Below, in pieces: positions 48,809 through 57,116 of a stretch of 64,000 nucleotides of DNA. Position 1 is the first letter of the stretch. Each line of letters starts with the position of its first letter. The translations under genes were made by a program, and so were the position numbers. The stretch lies in contig NZ_JAPFRE010000044.1 in the NCBI RefSeq assembly GCF_026183735.1, forward strand, positions 76,828-140,827. Reading direction: 5' to 3'. Under the pieces are notes generated by a model that saw nothing but the letters and a program-made list of their open reading frames with translations, searched no databases and was not told the DNA's origin. The stretch is from Alteromonas sp. ASW11-130 (GTDB lineage Bacteria; Pseudomonadota; Gammaproteobacteria; Enterobacterales; Alteromonadaceae).

Positions 48809-49291
48809 TTATTCTTCGTTCCAGAAGTCTGAAGGCATCTTATCCATGATTTGCGCAGCAACACGCTCAATCTCATATTCAAGCTGCTCTTTACTGAGCG
48901 TTTGGCCTTCCAGTGTCATATGCGTAGAGGCTGCATTAACCTGCTCACGCGCTTTTTCTAAGGCGCGCTGTTTAATGACATCTTCCACATTGTGCTTTGG
49001 CACAATGGCGTACACAAAGTGGCAATCCATCGCTTCGGCCATGGCCTGCATGGATTTTAATGTCACGCTGCCATGCGGCTCGTCTTGCTCTGCTTTAAAA
49101 ACTCTCGCTTTGGTGACGCCCAGCTTTTTGGCAAGCTGCGTACCTGTCATACCCAATGCAGTTCGCACGGTTCTTAACCAGCCTTCTTCAGGAAGACCGT
49201 GGTTAGGTTGTATAGCCACGTCACCAAACTGGCTGACAGCTTGATTAACTCTGTCTCGATATTGCTTGGCAACTATCTTGTCTATACTCAC
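48809..49291 (-). CDS. Mobile mystery protein A-like HTH regulator (orphan antitoxin-like)
   Basis: A 160-residue XRE-type regulator. The HTH lies at about 38-95 (GWLRTVRTALGMTGTQLAKKLGVTKARVFKAEQDE, VTLKSMQAMAEAMDCHFVYAIVP), followed by a helical tail. The whole layout, including the N-terminal RDRVNQAV and the YAIVP strand, matches the 'mobile mystery protein A' family, which is usually paired with a Fic-domain protein (mobile mystery protein B). No Fic gene is adjacent, so it is an orphan. A perfect 18-bp inverted repeat sits just upstream and is a probable self-operator. Lies between prfC and hipA. Confidence 0.8.
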   Translation of the reverse strand: MSIDKIVAKQYRDRVNQAVSQFGDVAIQPNHGLPEEGWLRTVRTALGMTGTQLAKKLGVTKARVFKAEQDEPHGSVTLKSMQAMAEAMDCHFVYAIVPKHNVEDVIKQRALEKAREQVNAASTHMTLEGQTLSKEQLEYEIERVAAQIMDKMPSDFWNEE

Positions 49292-49320
49292 CGCTTACCT
49301 TTTGTGTATGACACCGCTTG

Positions 49321-49379
49321 AAAAGTATACATATTTATATACTTAAACGCCTTTTTAGTCAATAAATATGTATACTTTT
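49321..49379. promoter_or_regulatory. Perfect 18-bp inverted-repeat operator upstream of the regulator
   Basis: AAAAGTATACATATTTAT (49321-49338) and its exact complement ATAAATATGTATACTTTT (49362-49379), 23 bp apart. The left arm also begins an inner pair AAGTATA/TATACTT (49322-49344). These make three GTATA-type half sites in the 100-bp gap between hipA and the regulator gene. Probably the autoregulatory operator of the 48809 gene; it also lies at the 3' end of hipA. Confidence 0.65.
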
Positions 49380-49393
49380 TTGATATCCAATTA

Positions 49394-50605
49394 TCAGCGC
49401 AAAGGCACGTCTCGCAAGTGCTTATCGATTGTTTCGATCATGTCTTTGGTCAGCGGAAAATGGGTTTTCTCTTTCGCCCATATCTCATAAAAGCCTTCCA
49501 CCGTTTGCTTAGCTGTATCCAGTACCAGCTTTTCTGGCAGCATGGCTTTGGCGGCTAAATGCGATAGTTCATCCAGAGTAAAATCACTGAATTTCTTACT
49601 GCGACTGACTTTTAGCGCTGCGCTATTGTCAGGTATATACGGAATAGTCGAAACAAAATCATAAGCAGGCGCAATGGATGCCGTGCGTTTATCTTTATAA
49701 ATCACTGACCAGTTTTTAAGGTGCATATCGGCATTGCCGATCAGCGTATTAAACACCAACCTGCGGATAAACTCGGCGGTATCCTCTTCTTGCCCTTCTA
49801 TGCCGATAACCTGCGCAATATTGCGCATACTGGCTTTCTTATATTTATCCTGCGGGTATACGCCGAAAACTTGCGCAAAGTCTTCAATATGAATAGCCTG
49901 CCCATCGGCGCGGTCAAAGCGTTTAATCGCAAAAGCGCTATTGCCAAACTTGCCAATGCCTTCTGGGATATTAGCAATCTGATCAATTGGCAGTAGCTGA
50001 GTTTCAGGTACGTCCATACCCAGCATGCGCGCCAATTCCATCATTGAATATTCGTTTTCTGGCACTGCCTCAAAGCGAGATGATGGCAATTTCACTATCC
50101 ATGAACCGCCTGTACCTGATGCGGGAATAGTCAACCCACCACTGGCATGCTGCACGGCTGAAAATTTTAGCTGCACACCCGCCAAAGAAAAGCGCATAGG
50201 CGCTTCGTGCGTCATCTCTTCTTCGATATCTCCATGCACGTTAGGCGGCAATGCCTCACCATCAGCAGGCATAACCGTAATAGCTCCCGCTAAGTCTTGC
50301 CCCAACACCCAAAGCAAGAAAAATTCCCGTGCAGGGTTTACCCCCGCGCGCTCAGCCAGATAGTTACGCATTGTTTCTTCTGGCAACAGGTTGGAAAAAT
50401 ACGGCGTTAATTTGGTTTGGGTAGGTTTAAAATTCGTGATCAAGCCTCCAAGCGCATCTTTGAAACCCAGCCCTAATACAGGCCGCGCTTCATCGTTAGC
50501 ATAGGCATCCGTAAAGGCAAAAAGTGTTCTGTCATTGCCAACATTGGTGATTGTCGCGATAGGTTCGCCATAGAGCAGTACATTGAGTGTGGAAACGTTA
50601 CTCAT
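49394..50605 (-). CDS. hipA: HipA-type serine/threonine kinase toxin
   Basis: A 403-residue kinase from ATG 50605, which overlaps the hipB stop by 8 bases (ATGAGTAACG); the frame is open further upstream inside hipB. The N-terminal Couple_hipA domain has LNVLLYGEPIATI. The kinase core has the GxGGSW-like Gly loop in ASGTGGSWIVKLP, FAIKRFDRADGQ (Lys), the catalytic loop IGNADMHLKNWS (Asp) and the metal motif YDFVST. HipA toxins phosphorylate aminoacyl-tRNA synthetases and cause persistence. The catalytic residues look intact. Confidence 0.93.
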   Translation of the reverse strand: MSNVSTLNVLLYGEPIATITNVGNDRTLFAFTDAYANDEARPVLGLGFKDALGGLITNFKPTQTKLTPYFSNLLPEETMRNYLAERAGVNPAREFFLLWVLGQDLAGAITVMPADGEALPPNVHGDIEEEMTHEAPMRFSLAGVQLKFSAVQHASGGLTIPASGTGGSWIVKLPSSRFEAVPENEYSMMELARMLGMDVPETQLLPIDQIANIPEGIGKFGNSAFAIKRFDRADGQAIHIEDFAQVFGVYPQDKYKKASMRNIAQVIGIEGQEEDTAEFIRRLVFNTLIGNADMHLKNWSVIYKDKRTASIAPAYDFVSTIPYIPDNSAALKVSRSKKFSDFTLDELSHLAAKAMLPEKLVLDTAKQTVEGFYEIWAKEKTHFPLTKDMIETIDKHLRDVPLR

Positions 50606-50909
50606 CAGCATCACCATCCAAGCTATAGGCCGGAGTAACCTGCTCCTCATCTTCATCATGCCCCTTGGCGCTACGAATAATAGACTTGATGGCTGGCACT
50701 GACTTTTTAGGCGCAACAAACAGCTCTAAATCAAGCACACGCGCCAAAGCGATCAAACTGGATACCCGCAGATCAACGCCGCCTGACTCAATTTTAGAGA
50801 TATGGCTTTGCGGCACGCCAGAACGGGCGCTTAGCTCCCGTTGGCTAAAGCCCTTACGCGCACGCGCCTCTCGCAAGCTTTCCAATATTTGATCGGTTAT
50901 ATAACTCAT
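50598..50909 (-). CDS. hipB: HipB-type XRE antitoxin
   Basis: A 103-residue antitoxin with one HTH (about 10-65: LREARARKGFSQRELSARSGVPQSHISKIESGGVDLRVSSLIALARVL). It has an acidic C-terminal tail (DEDEEQ, DGDADE) as in HipB proteins. It is translationally coupled to hipA and should repress the operon through the operators at 50913 and 50987. Confidence 0.93.
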   Translation of the reverse strand: MSYITDQILESLREARARKGFSQRELSARSGVPQSHISKIESGGVDLRVSSLIALARVLDLELFVAPKKSVPAIKSIIRSAKGHDEDEEQVTPAYSLDGDADE

Positions 50910-50912
50910 ATT

Positions 50913-50932
50913 TGATATATCTTTCTATATCA
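50913..50932. promoter_or_regulatory. HipB operator O1
   Basis: TGATATA-TCTTTC-TATATCA, a perfect 7-bp palindrome with a 6-bp spacer, 4 bases upstream of the hipB start codon. Confidence 0.7.
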
Positions 50933-50986
50933 GCAAAATACTATTATCTATAAAACTATATCACGCACCACCAAAAGACTCAATAT

Positions 50987-51006
50987 TGATATGTTTTAAC
51001 ACATCA
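50987..51006. promoter_or_regulatory. HipB operator O2
   Basis: TGATATG-TTTTAA-CACATCA, the same TGAT-N-ATCA layout with one mismatch, 74 bp from O1. Two spaced operators are the known HipB arrangement. Confidence 0.6.
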
Positions 51007-51073
51007 TAGAAGTATATTTGATGTTCTTTAATAGATAAATCTAGCATCAGGTTCAGGTTTAGCTCCCTTGCGT

Positions 51074-51096
51074 TTTACGGCGCTAAACGCCGTAAA
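51074..51096. repeat. Perfect 9-bp hairpin TTTACGGCG / CGCCGTAAA
   Basis: A stem at 51074-51082 and 51088-51096 with loop CTAAA. No T run follows in either direction beyond two or three bases. In the non-coding gap between hipB and the ardA relic. Confidence 0.5.
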
Positions 51097-51126
51097 CAAC
51101 AATATTCTTAAACCGCATTATTTAAA

Positions 51127-51211
51127 CTTTTGGGGCTCAGCTTGACGACAGCGGAGATAAGACAAGCGAAGTATGAGCGATATAGACTGTAAGGCCTCTG
51201 AGCCCCAAAAG
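51127..51211. repeat. 14-bp inverted repeat enclosing 57 bases
   Basis: CTTTTGGGGCTCAG (51127-51140) and CTGAGCCCCAAAAG (51198-51211) are exact complements. They lie just beyond the 3' end of the ardA relic. This could be the end structure of a lost mobile element or a large hairpin RNA. Confidence 0.5.
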
Positions 51212-51269
51212 TGCGCCGCCAAAAGCAAGCTCCCGCCCCTTTAACAAGAAAGGGCAGAAGCTCGCCTGT

Positions 51270-51812
51270 TTAATGATCTCAGAAAATATGAACTTCTTGA
51301 TAACCTGTTTCGATGGTGAACACATCGTTACCCCGCTCCATATCGCGCCCCATTTTTTCATAGTCGATATAAAAAGCTAAATATTCTGGGATAAGTGTGG
51401 TTTCTTCGGTCAGTTCTTCGGCATAATCCGCTAGCGAGGCCTAACAACCTCAATAGTTTTCTACGATAGCTTTTTGTGTATCCTCGATGCTATCACCGAA
51501 GTGTGATAATAAATCGGCTGCTATCTCGCCATTCTCAGCAATAACACGAGCGATATCATGGGCACGTTGAATGCCTTCATATTCAAACACTGAATAACCC
51601 GCAAGGCCTTCCTGATCACGAATAGCATATTCTTCTGCATCCTGTTCGGGGCTATTGGCTAGTAGTTCGTTGATTTGATTTTGAATGTCGTCAATGTCCT
51701 GCGTGGCATCAATCCACACACCGTGTAGTCTGCCAATATTGTATACGGTTAGGTCTGCAACATAATTTCTAATTCCTTCGCTTATTTTTTGCTTTTTAAT
51801 CTCAAAAACACA
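51270..51812 (-). pseudogene. ardA: Decayed ardA antirestriction gene with three in-frame stops
   Basis: ArdA is a DNA mimic that blocks type I restriction during plasmid or transposon transfer. Homology begins at SEGIRNYVADLTVYN and runs through RLHGVWIDATQDIDDIQNQIN and SPEQDAEEYAIRDQEG to KAIVENY. There a TGA (51452-51450) is followed two codons later by TAG (51443-51441), yet the same frame continues as ASLADYAEELTEETTLIPEYL, FYIDYEKMGRDMERGNDVFTIETGYQEVHIF, a further TGA where the family has Trp (51281-51279), then DH and TAA (51272-51270). No frameshifts occur. The usual start Met is also missing (ATA at that place); the open frame continues to 51938 with unrelated residues. Confidence 0.8.
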
Positions 51813-52450
51813 TCCCCTTTTAGAGTTTAAAACCCTGAGAAAAGAAGCGAGACCTAAATGCGATGAAGGGGAGCGACGAGTACAAATTTTGGTGAAATTC
51901 AGACAGGGGCCCCCGTCCCGTACAAGTCTGAACTTCAAAAGCTGGGGGAGATGAAGGGATATTTTAAAGAGGGTGAAGTTTTGTTTTCTCTCAAGCCTTG
52001 TCTCTCAAGTTCCCTTGTTTAGCTTTTGGCTATGATTGAGACATTGTCACCTTTCAGTTTTTAGCCCGCGCTGGGGATTTATATGTACGAGGATCTGTAC
52101 AAAACTCTCTCTGACTTAGGATGAGAGGGATTTTCTTGCGTTGGTTACAGAACAACCAGGAACTTATTGTCACGCTTTGTTTTTACAAGCAAACAACTCT
52201 TTAACCATCTTTAATTGGCTTAACTAACTTTATTCAGTTGCGCTATGATAGCGGCACCGGCCATTTATTCTTTTCTAATGAAAATGGATAATTTATCCTG
52301 ATTACACTATTTGTCTAAAGATGAGACTTACGCTCATTTCAAGACCTGCTGAGGGTAATACATAGTGTTTTGGCAGAGAAAAACAGGTTAAAAAAAGCCA
52401 CCTTACTAAAAAAGCAGGTGGCGTCCCAGTAGTATCCATTACATATTATT
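51813..52450. other. Non-coding stretch left of the lipoprotein gene
   Basis: About 640 bases with no gene or clear homology. It contains only the upstream extension of the ardA frame and AT-rich spacer. No terminal repeats of a mobile element were found that would define the island border. Confidence 0.4.
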
Positions 52451-54433
52451 CTAACCCGCGGTAGTAGCAACTTCCTTAATCGCTCTAAATACTGGTGCAG
52501 ATATATCAGATTGCTGTTGCGTTTTCTTCACTCCCGCTAACTGAGCTTTTGCACTTAACGGTTTGGCGCATGCATCTTCAATTGAGTTATCGACAATATA
52601 GTTAGCGCTCATTATCAATGCACCGCTTTCTTCCTGCCACATTTCGAACAATGCATTATATAAGTCGTACATTTCCTGACTATTTTCTACCTGTTCTTCG
52701 GTAAATGTGCTGCCATTAAAATTATGACCGCCTTCGTATGCTACCAATGGAAGATTATATTCTGCAGCAAGGTCCGCGTTTTTCCTGACCAGATAGCGCA
52801 TACCAGGCATAGCTGCTGTTGCGGCGAATCTATCTGTACCATCAACATAATTGATTGCTTCGTTAATATAGGTAGTCGCAGAGGTGCGGTCAAACCCACC
52901 TTCCGCAACATACTCACCTTGCTGCCATGGGTCGACAATTGTCATACTTACGGCGAAGGTATCAATATTCAATGCTGGGATATCTGCGTTTTCTTCATTT
53001 ACATATATCGCTGCTTCTAGAATATCACGATTTAAATCAACAGTGGTTGCCTCCGTACCCACGTTACCCGTCATTACTACAGCAATACGCGAAGCATGTG
53101 AAGACCATACTTCTTTAAAAATTGCGGCGACTTCTTGAGTACGTGCAGCATACCAACTCGCCACCATCAATTCTTCGCTCGCTTTACCTGATAGGTATTC
53201 AGGACGAGAACCCAGCACGTTCGGCCAACGTAACTGAGCTTGCGCGAAGGCGTAGTCTCGGCCAATTGCATAAGGGTACGTCAAGTTCCATAACGCGTTA
53301 CCCAACTCAAGATATATCACACGGTCGGTATCTAATTCCACCAATATCAGTTCAGCAAGTTTACGCACATAATTATCATCCGCTGCTATCGGTACGTTCA
53401 ACCAAAGATCAGATTGACTGTCGTTTGCCAGTTGGACAATAACTTCATACGGTGCACCTTTCGCACTTCCCCACGAGGCATTATCCGGTTTAACCCGGTT
53501 CTCCCAAGCATTCGCTCCCTGGCTATGGCTGTAACCACCAAGCTCGTCCTTCATTCCATATAATAATTGGCTGCTCATCATATGAACTGGGCGAACTACA
53601 GAAAACTGGGCTAAGTGGTCTAAATACGTTTGGCTGAATGTTTCATTAGCTTGCGCTTCGGGGCGCAATAATTTGATTTCCCGCAGATAATCTCCGCTGT
53701 TATTTAAATCGGTAGCAGAAATTTCAACCGTAATTGGGCCGGTCCCATCATACTGCAAGGTCATTTCACCTTTGCTTTCACTAATTACCGATACATTAGA
53801 TACGTCAAACTCTCCTGAACCAGAGTAAGTCAACGTATAGGTACCAGCTTCGTAAGCATTCGCGATACTGTTATTAAACAGACTAATGCTCAAGATGTCC
53901 GCTTGTATACCATTGTCTAATTGCATGCTCATAGGCCAACCGTTTTCATCGACCACGACACTAGCGGCATAGTCAACGCGAGGCTCCCCCAGTACGAACG
54001 GCATCCAAACATTTGGTAAGTCTGTTTTATCAATATTTAGGCTAGACGTTTTTACAACGTCGTTTAACATCCATGCCGTCATTGAGCTTTCAATTGGAGC
54101 AACTGCACTACCTACACCGAACTCCGCTGGAGCTGGCGTACGTAAAACCTCTGTGTCGACTATCTCTTCTGCTGATGGAGCCGGATCATCAATAGATTGT
54201 TCACTTGGATCATCAACAGGGGGAGCATCGGAACTACTAGAGGGATCCGGATTGGCAGACTGGTTAGGAGCAGTATCCGGAGAGATCGCAGTAGATGTTG
54301 AAGAACCGTCACCAGCCCCACCGCAAGCACTGAGAAGACAAATAAAACAAACTAGAGTGAGTTTTGAACTAGCACTGCTGAGCAGCGTATTGGAAGACAT
54401 AACTTTATACAACATGAATACCACTTTTCTCAT
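52451..54433 (-). CDS. Glycoside-hydrolase-like outer-membrane lipoprotein with altered catalytic motif
   Basis: A large lipoprotein (about 660 residues). The lipobox is LLSAC, followed by a Ser/Pro/Asp-rich linker of about 70 residues. A beta-sandwich part (about 110-270) precedes a TIM-barrel-like domain (about 280-640) that resembles cellulose-binding/GH-A-like proteins. In that family the barrel has an EYxNEVWN motif with the acid/base Glu; here the place reads LELGNALWN, with Ala instead of Glu. A possible nucleophile region VAYEGGHNF is intact. Start chosen at ATG 54433; 54457 (longer) and 54400 are possible. Function uncertain: probably carbohydrate-binding. Confidence 0.6.
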   Translation of the reverse strand: MRKVVFMLYKVMSSNTLLSSASSKLTLVCFICLLSACGGAGDGSSTSTAISPDTAPNQSANPDPSSSSDAPPVDDPSEQSIDDPAPSAEEIVDTEVLRTPAPAEFGVGSAVAPIESSMTAWMLNDVVKTSSLNIDKTDLPNVWMPFVLGEPRVDYAASVVVDENGWPMSMQLDNGIQADILSISLFNNSIANAYEAGTYTLTYSGSGEFDVSNVSVISESKGEMTLQYDGTGPITVEISATDLNNSGDYLREIKLLRPEAQANETFSQTYLDHLAQFSVVRPVHMMSSQLLYGMKDELGGYSHSQGANAWENRVKPDNASWGSAKGAPYEVIVQLANDSQSDLWLNVPIAADDNYVRKLAELILVELDTDRVIYLELGNALWNLTYPYAIGRDYAFAQAQLRWPNVLGSRPEYLSGKASEELMVASWYAARTQEVAAIFKEVWSSHASRIAVVMTGNVGTEATTVDLNRDILEAAIYVNEENADIPALNIDTFAVSMTIVDPWQQGEYVAEGGFDRTSATTYINEAINYVDGTDRFAATAAMPGMRYLVRKNADLAAEYNLPLVAYEGGHNFNGSTFTEEQVENSQEMYDLYNALFEMWQEESGALIMSANYIVDNSIEDACAKPLSAKAQLAGVKKTQQQSDISAPVFRAIKEVATTAG

Positions 54434-54589
54434 TAAGACACTTAACTTCAACCACACACTCTGTCCTGAGAATGTTCGAATATACTACTCTTTTATCGGG
54501 TAAACGCTGGTGAAATATAGCGTTTTTCGGTATGCAAGAATATACGGTTGTATTTGAAGAATGAGAATTGACTTACACTGGTGATGACT

Positions 54590-55051
54590 TTAGGTATTGC
54601 TATAAATACGCTGCATAATTACCGCATCTTCTTTGCTTTCGCCTGTACTATAATAATTTTTGCGTATCTCTACGGTATGGAAGGAAAAAGAATGGTATAG
54701 CTTTTGAGCAATACTATTGGAGGCCCGAACCTCGAGCCAAATTGAGGATACGTTTTCGGTTTCACAATAATCAATAACTGCTCTCAGTAGCGCTTTACCA
54801 TGCCCGTGGCCTCGTACTTCTGAAGATAGGGCAATATCCATGAGCGTCGCTTCATCTGCTACAATTAAAATGATTGCATAACCTATAACCCTATCATTCA
54901 CCTTGCTTACTAAAAGTGTGTATGGCTTTGTCGTACAGTCAGAAAAGGTAGGATAAGACCAGCAGTTAATAACAGCTGCTTTATGTATTGCATGAGCGGC
55001 AATGATATCTTCTTGTGCCGTCGTTCGAGTAATAGGCTGGTCAGTTTTCAC
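54590..55051 (-). CDS. rimI: Ribosomal-protein-alanine N-acetyltransferase
   Basis: A GNAT enzyme that acetylates the N-terminal Ala of S18. 153 residues with the acetyl-CoA loop RGHGHGKALLRAVIDYC at about 85-101 and WLEVRASNSIAQKLYHSFSF. It begins with GTG 55051, overlapping holD by 11 bases, the holD-rimI arrangement of enterics. Confidence 0.92.
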   Translation of the reverse strand: MKTDQPITRTTAQEDIIAAHAIHKAAVINCWSYPTFSDCTTKPYTLLVSKVNDRVIGYAIILIVADEATLMDIALSSEVRGHGHGKALLRAVIDYCETENVSSIWLEVRASNSIAQKLYHSFSFHTVEIRKNYYSTGESKEDAVIMQRIYSNT

Positions 55052-55469
55052 GATTTAACTGGTGAATTTTTTGCCACAACTGTCTTTTAAGTTTAGTAGA
55101 CAGTTCTGACGGTAATACTGGTAAGCATATCGACGTACCGGTTAAACAAACTGAATCACCCAATAACCACTTTATCTTGCTATCACTTTTGGTCCGCTCT
55201 GCCATTGCTTGCTCTACATCTTCTACAAATTGGGCAAATCTCTCTAAAGCATCCGTTGGAAACGCTTTTTCTTCACGCTGAGCATCCTGCTTAGCAGAAA
55301 TGATAGAGCGCAATTGAGTTAAATTAGCAGTCGGAGTCGTGGGAGAATTCTTTGGAGCACTGAATGCAGTATCAGCGAAACTTTCTTTTGAATGGGATTG
55401 TGTTGACCACACTGTTATCCCCATTTCCTGAAGGGCTGCGAGTTGCAATGCGGATAAACTTGAGGACAT
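55041..55469 (-). CDS. holD: DNA polymerase III psi subunit
   Basis: A 142-residue small clamp-loader subunit that bridges to SSB through chi. Sequence similarity across the family is low; the N-terminal LQEMGITVWS agrees with the psi signature (LGITQW in E. coli), and the C-terminal LPSELSTKLKRQLWQKI with its end helix. The position directly upstream of rimI supports the call strongly. Confidence 0.82.
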   Translation of the reverse strand: MSSSLSALQLAALQEMGITVWSTQSHSKESFADTAFSAPKNSPTTPTANLTQLRSIISAKQDAQREEKAFPTDALERFAQFVEDVEQAMAERTKSDSKIKWLLGDSVCLTGTSICLPVLPSELSTKLKRQLWQKIHQLNREN

Positions 55470-55483
55470 GGACTTCTTTATCT

Positions 55484-55518
55484 CACTTTACACTTTACAC
55501 TTTACACTTTTCACTTTA
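55484..55518. repeat. Five tandem copies of a 7-bp repeat (CACTTTA)
   Basis: Units at 55484, 55491, 55498, 55505 and 55512; the fourth unit has T for the last A. It lies between the holD start and the tRNA-Trp 3' end, so it forms the upstream region of holD. Heptamer arrays may vary in copy number. Confidence 0.9.
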
Positions 55519-55536
55519 TGCCAGTGCCAAGAAAAG

Positions 55537-55613
55537 TGGCAGGGGTGGAGGGACTCGAACCCCCAACCATCGGTTTTGGAGACCGCTGTTCTACCAATTC
55601 GAACTACACCCCT
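55537..55613 (-). tRNA. tRNA-Trp (CCA anticodon)
   Basis: A 77-nt cloverleaf on the minus strand: acceptor AGGGGTG / CACCCCT, D stem GTTC/GAAC, anticodon loop CTCCAAA (anticodon CCA), T arm GGGGG-TTCGAGT-CCCTC, then discriminator G and encoded CCA. Closely matches E. coli tRNA-Trp. The outermost anticodon-stem pair is G-A (position 27-43), a mild irregularity. It is separate from tuf/secE. Confidence 0.97.
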
Positions 55614-55717
55614 AACGCGCTGAGCATTATACGTATCGTTCAACAAAGGTAAAGTACTTTTGACGCTATGTAAATGGGCTGGTCAAACTCTGTGCAAAAT
55701 TAACTAAAAGTGATAAT

Positions 55718-56527
55718 TTATAGAACGATCGGTGGTTCAATTTGATCTTTGTTTGTATAGTCCAAAGCCTTCTTCCACAGTATGTTAGTTAACTGTACAA
55801 CTTCTAGCTGTTTATCGACGCTTTCTTTAACATGACGTTTATCTAGCGATGCACGTTCGGCATATAGCTCACACAATACCAAGGCGTCGTCGTTAGCTAA
55901 CTGGTTTATTTCAATAGCGCTGGCTATGTCAAAATATCGGTTACCCATCGCCGCATATTCCCAGTCTATTACCACGGGGAGGGCTGGGTCCAGAATGTGA
56001 ACCATGGCTAAGTCGTTATGACAGAGGGTTAATGCCGTGTCGTCAGATTCTTGAAGAAGCCATTTAGCAATTTCATTAGCCTGATGAGTAAGCGAATCAT
56101 CAGATGAAATATTGGCAATCTTGATATAATGTTCAAAGCGTTGGGTTAGCTCAAGTGGGCGTGCCGTAATGGGTTGGGCATGAATAGTAGATAATACGTT
56201 CGCTAATGTATTTATCTGCTGGTTGGGGTCAGCAGGAAGTTGGGCGGCTTCATGCCACACCTCAACCCACAATTTGCCGTCATCACTCAACCATACAGGC
56301 ATAGGGGCGATTTTTCGGTGAGCTAACTGCTCTTGCAATACAAATTGATGTAAGCGGTTTATCCCACTAAATGCGTCGTCAGCAAACCATTTAACGGCAA
56401 ACGCTCTATCATTATCGCTAAGTTTAAATGTGCGATTTACAGCACCGCCATCAATTGTTTCTAGCTTGACGTCCGGGCTGAGTTTCAACGGATTAGTTAG
56501 CAGGTTGACTATTGAATCCTGATGCAT
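55718..56527 (-). CDS. Phosphotransferase of the APH/choline-kinase fold, probable thiamine kinase
   Basis: A 269-residue protein from ATG 56527, inside the 3' end of pnuT (35-base overlap); the frame is open 22 codons further upstream. The kinase catalytic loop LCHNDLAMVHIL (His-x-Asp) and the metal motif VIDWEYAAMGNRYFDIAS are both present. The last gene of a TPP-riboswitch operon. By context it phosphorylates imported thiamine (ThiK-like), but choline or aminoglycoside kinases share the fold. Confidence 0.75.
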   Translation of the reverse strand: MHQDSIVNLLTNPLKLSPDVKLETIDGGAVNRTFKLSDNDRAFAVKWFADDAFSGINRLHQFVLQEQLAHRKIAPMPVWLSDDGKLWVEVWHEAAQLPADPNQQINTLANVLSTIHAQPITARPLELTQRFEHYIKIANISSDDSLTHQANEIAKWLLQESDDTALTLCHNDLAMVHILDPALPVVIDWEYAAMGNRYFDIASAIEINQLANDDALVLCELYAERASLDKRHVKESVDKQLEVVQLTNILWKKALDYTNKDQIEPPIVL

Positions 56528-57116
56528 GACGATTATTCCATTGTTGTCGCCATTGCCAGTATCCAAACAAAGAGAACCCAACATAACCCACAAACAAAAT
56601 TGCAGTTAACACCAACCCACTTTGTGCATACAAATATGCCGACGCTATATTAATGAAAAACCAGTAGATCCAGTTTTCTAATATTTTATGTGCCACCATA
56701 AAGGTGGTAGCCATACTTAGCAAGTGAATACTCGCATCTAACCAAAGAAAATCACTGTTGAATTGACCCTCTGCAGCTTGCGACAGCCAATAAGCGACAA
56801 ACAGTAAACACGGAACAAGCGTAAGGTGAAAATGAAACGAACTTCTTGTTATTCCGGTCTTTGCTTCTGTTTTACTACCTTTTTTCCATTGGTAGTAACC
56901 ATAGACCGCCATCACCATATAGAATCCGTTTAACGCTGACTGAAAAGGTAAGGTAACCTGCCAGAAAAGGAAGGTGTAGATTGCTGTGCTTATAAAAGCA
57001 CATAACCAACACCAACTACTTTCCAGTGCAGCAAGCAACACATAAGCGATAGCCAGTATTACCGCGATCCATTCCAATAGGGAGGTGTCAGCGAGCTGTG
57101 TGAGGAGTAAATCCAT
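56493..57116 (-). CDS. pnuT: PnuC-family thiamine permease PnuT
   Basis: A 207-residue inner-membrane protein of 7 hydrophobic segments with the PnuC signature (LESSWCWLCAFISTAIYTFLFW and IYWFFINIASAYLYAQSGL). PnuT is the B1-specific branch found in TPP-riboswitch operons. The ATG overlaps the upstream stop as TAATG. Transport works by facilitated diffusion coupled to intracellular phosphorylation, which suits a kinase as the next gene. Confidence 0.9.
   Translation of the reverse strand: MDLLLTQLADTSLLEWIAVILAIAYVLLAALESSWCWLCAFISTAIYTFLFWQVTLPFQSALNGFYMVMAVYGYYQWKKGSKTEAKTGITRSSFHFHLTLVPCLLFVAYWLSQAAEGQFNSDFLWLDASIHLLSMATTFMVAHKILENWIYWFFINIASAYLYAQSGLVLTAILFVGYVGFSLFGYWQWRQQWNNRHASGFNSQPAN

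Noticed and set aside
51137..51361. A 74-codon minus-strand ORF right of hipB
   Set aside because: It is the out-of-frame reading of the ardA 3' end; the ArdA frame has the recognisable residues.
51434..51442. GCCTAAC in the ardA relic, an attC-like core
   Set aside because: It is part of conserved ArdA codons (TAG GCC) and no partner core or arms are present.
51270..51452. Readthrough or recoding of the ardA stops
   Set aside because: Mixed TGA and TAG codons, no stem typical of Sec insertion, and loss of the start codon make simple decay more likely.
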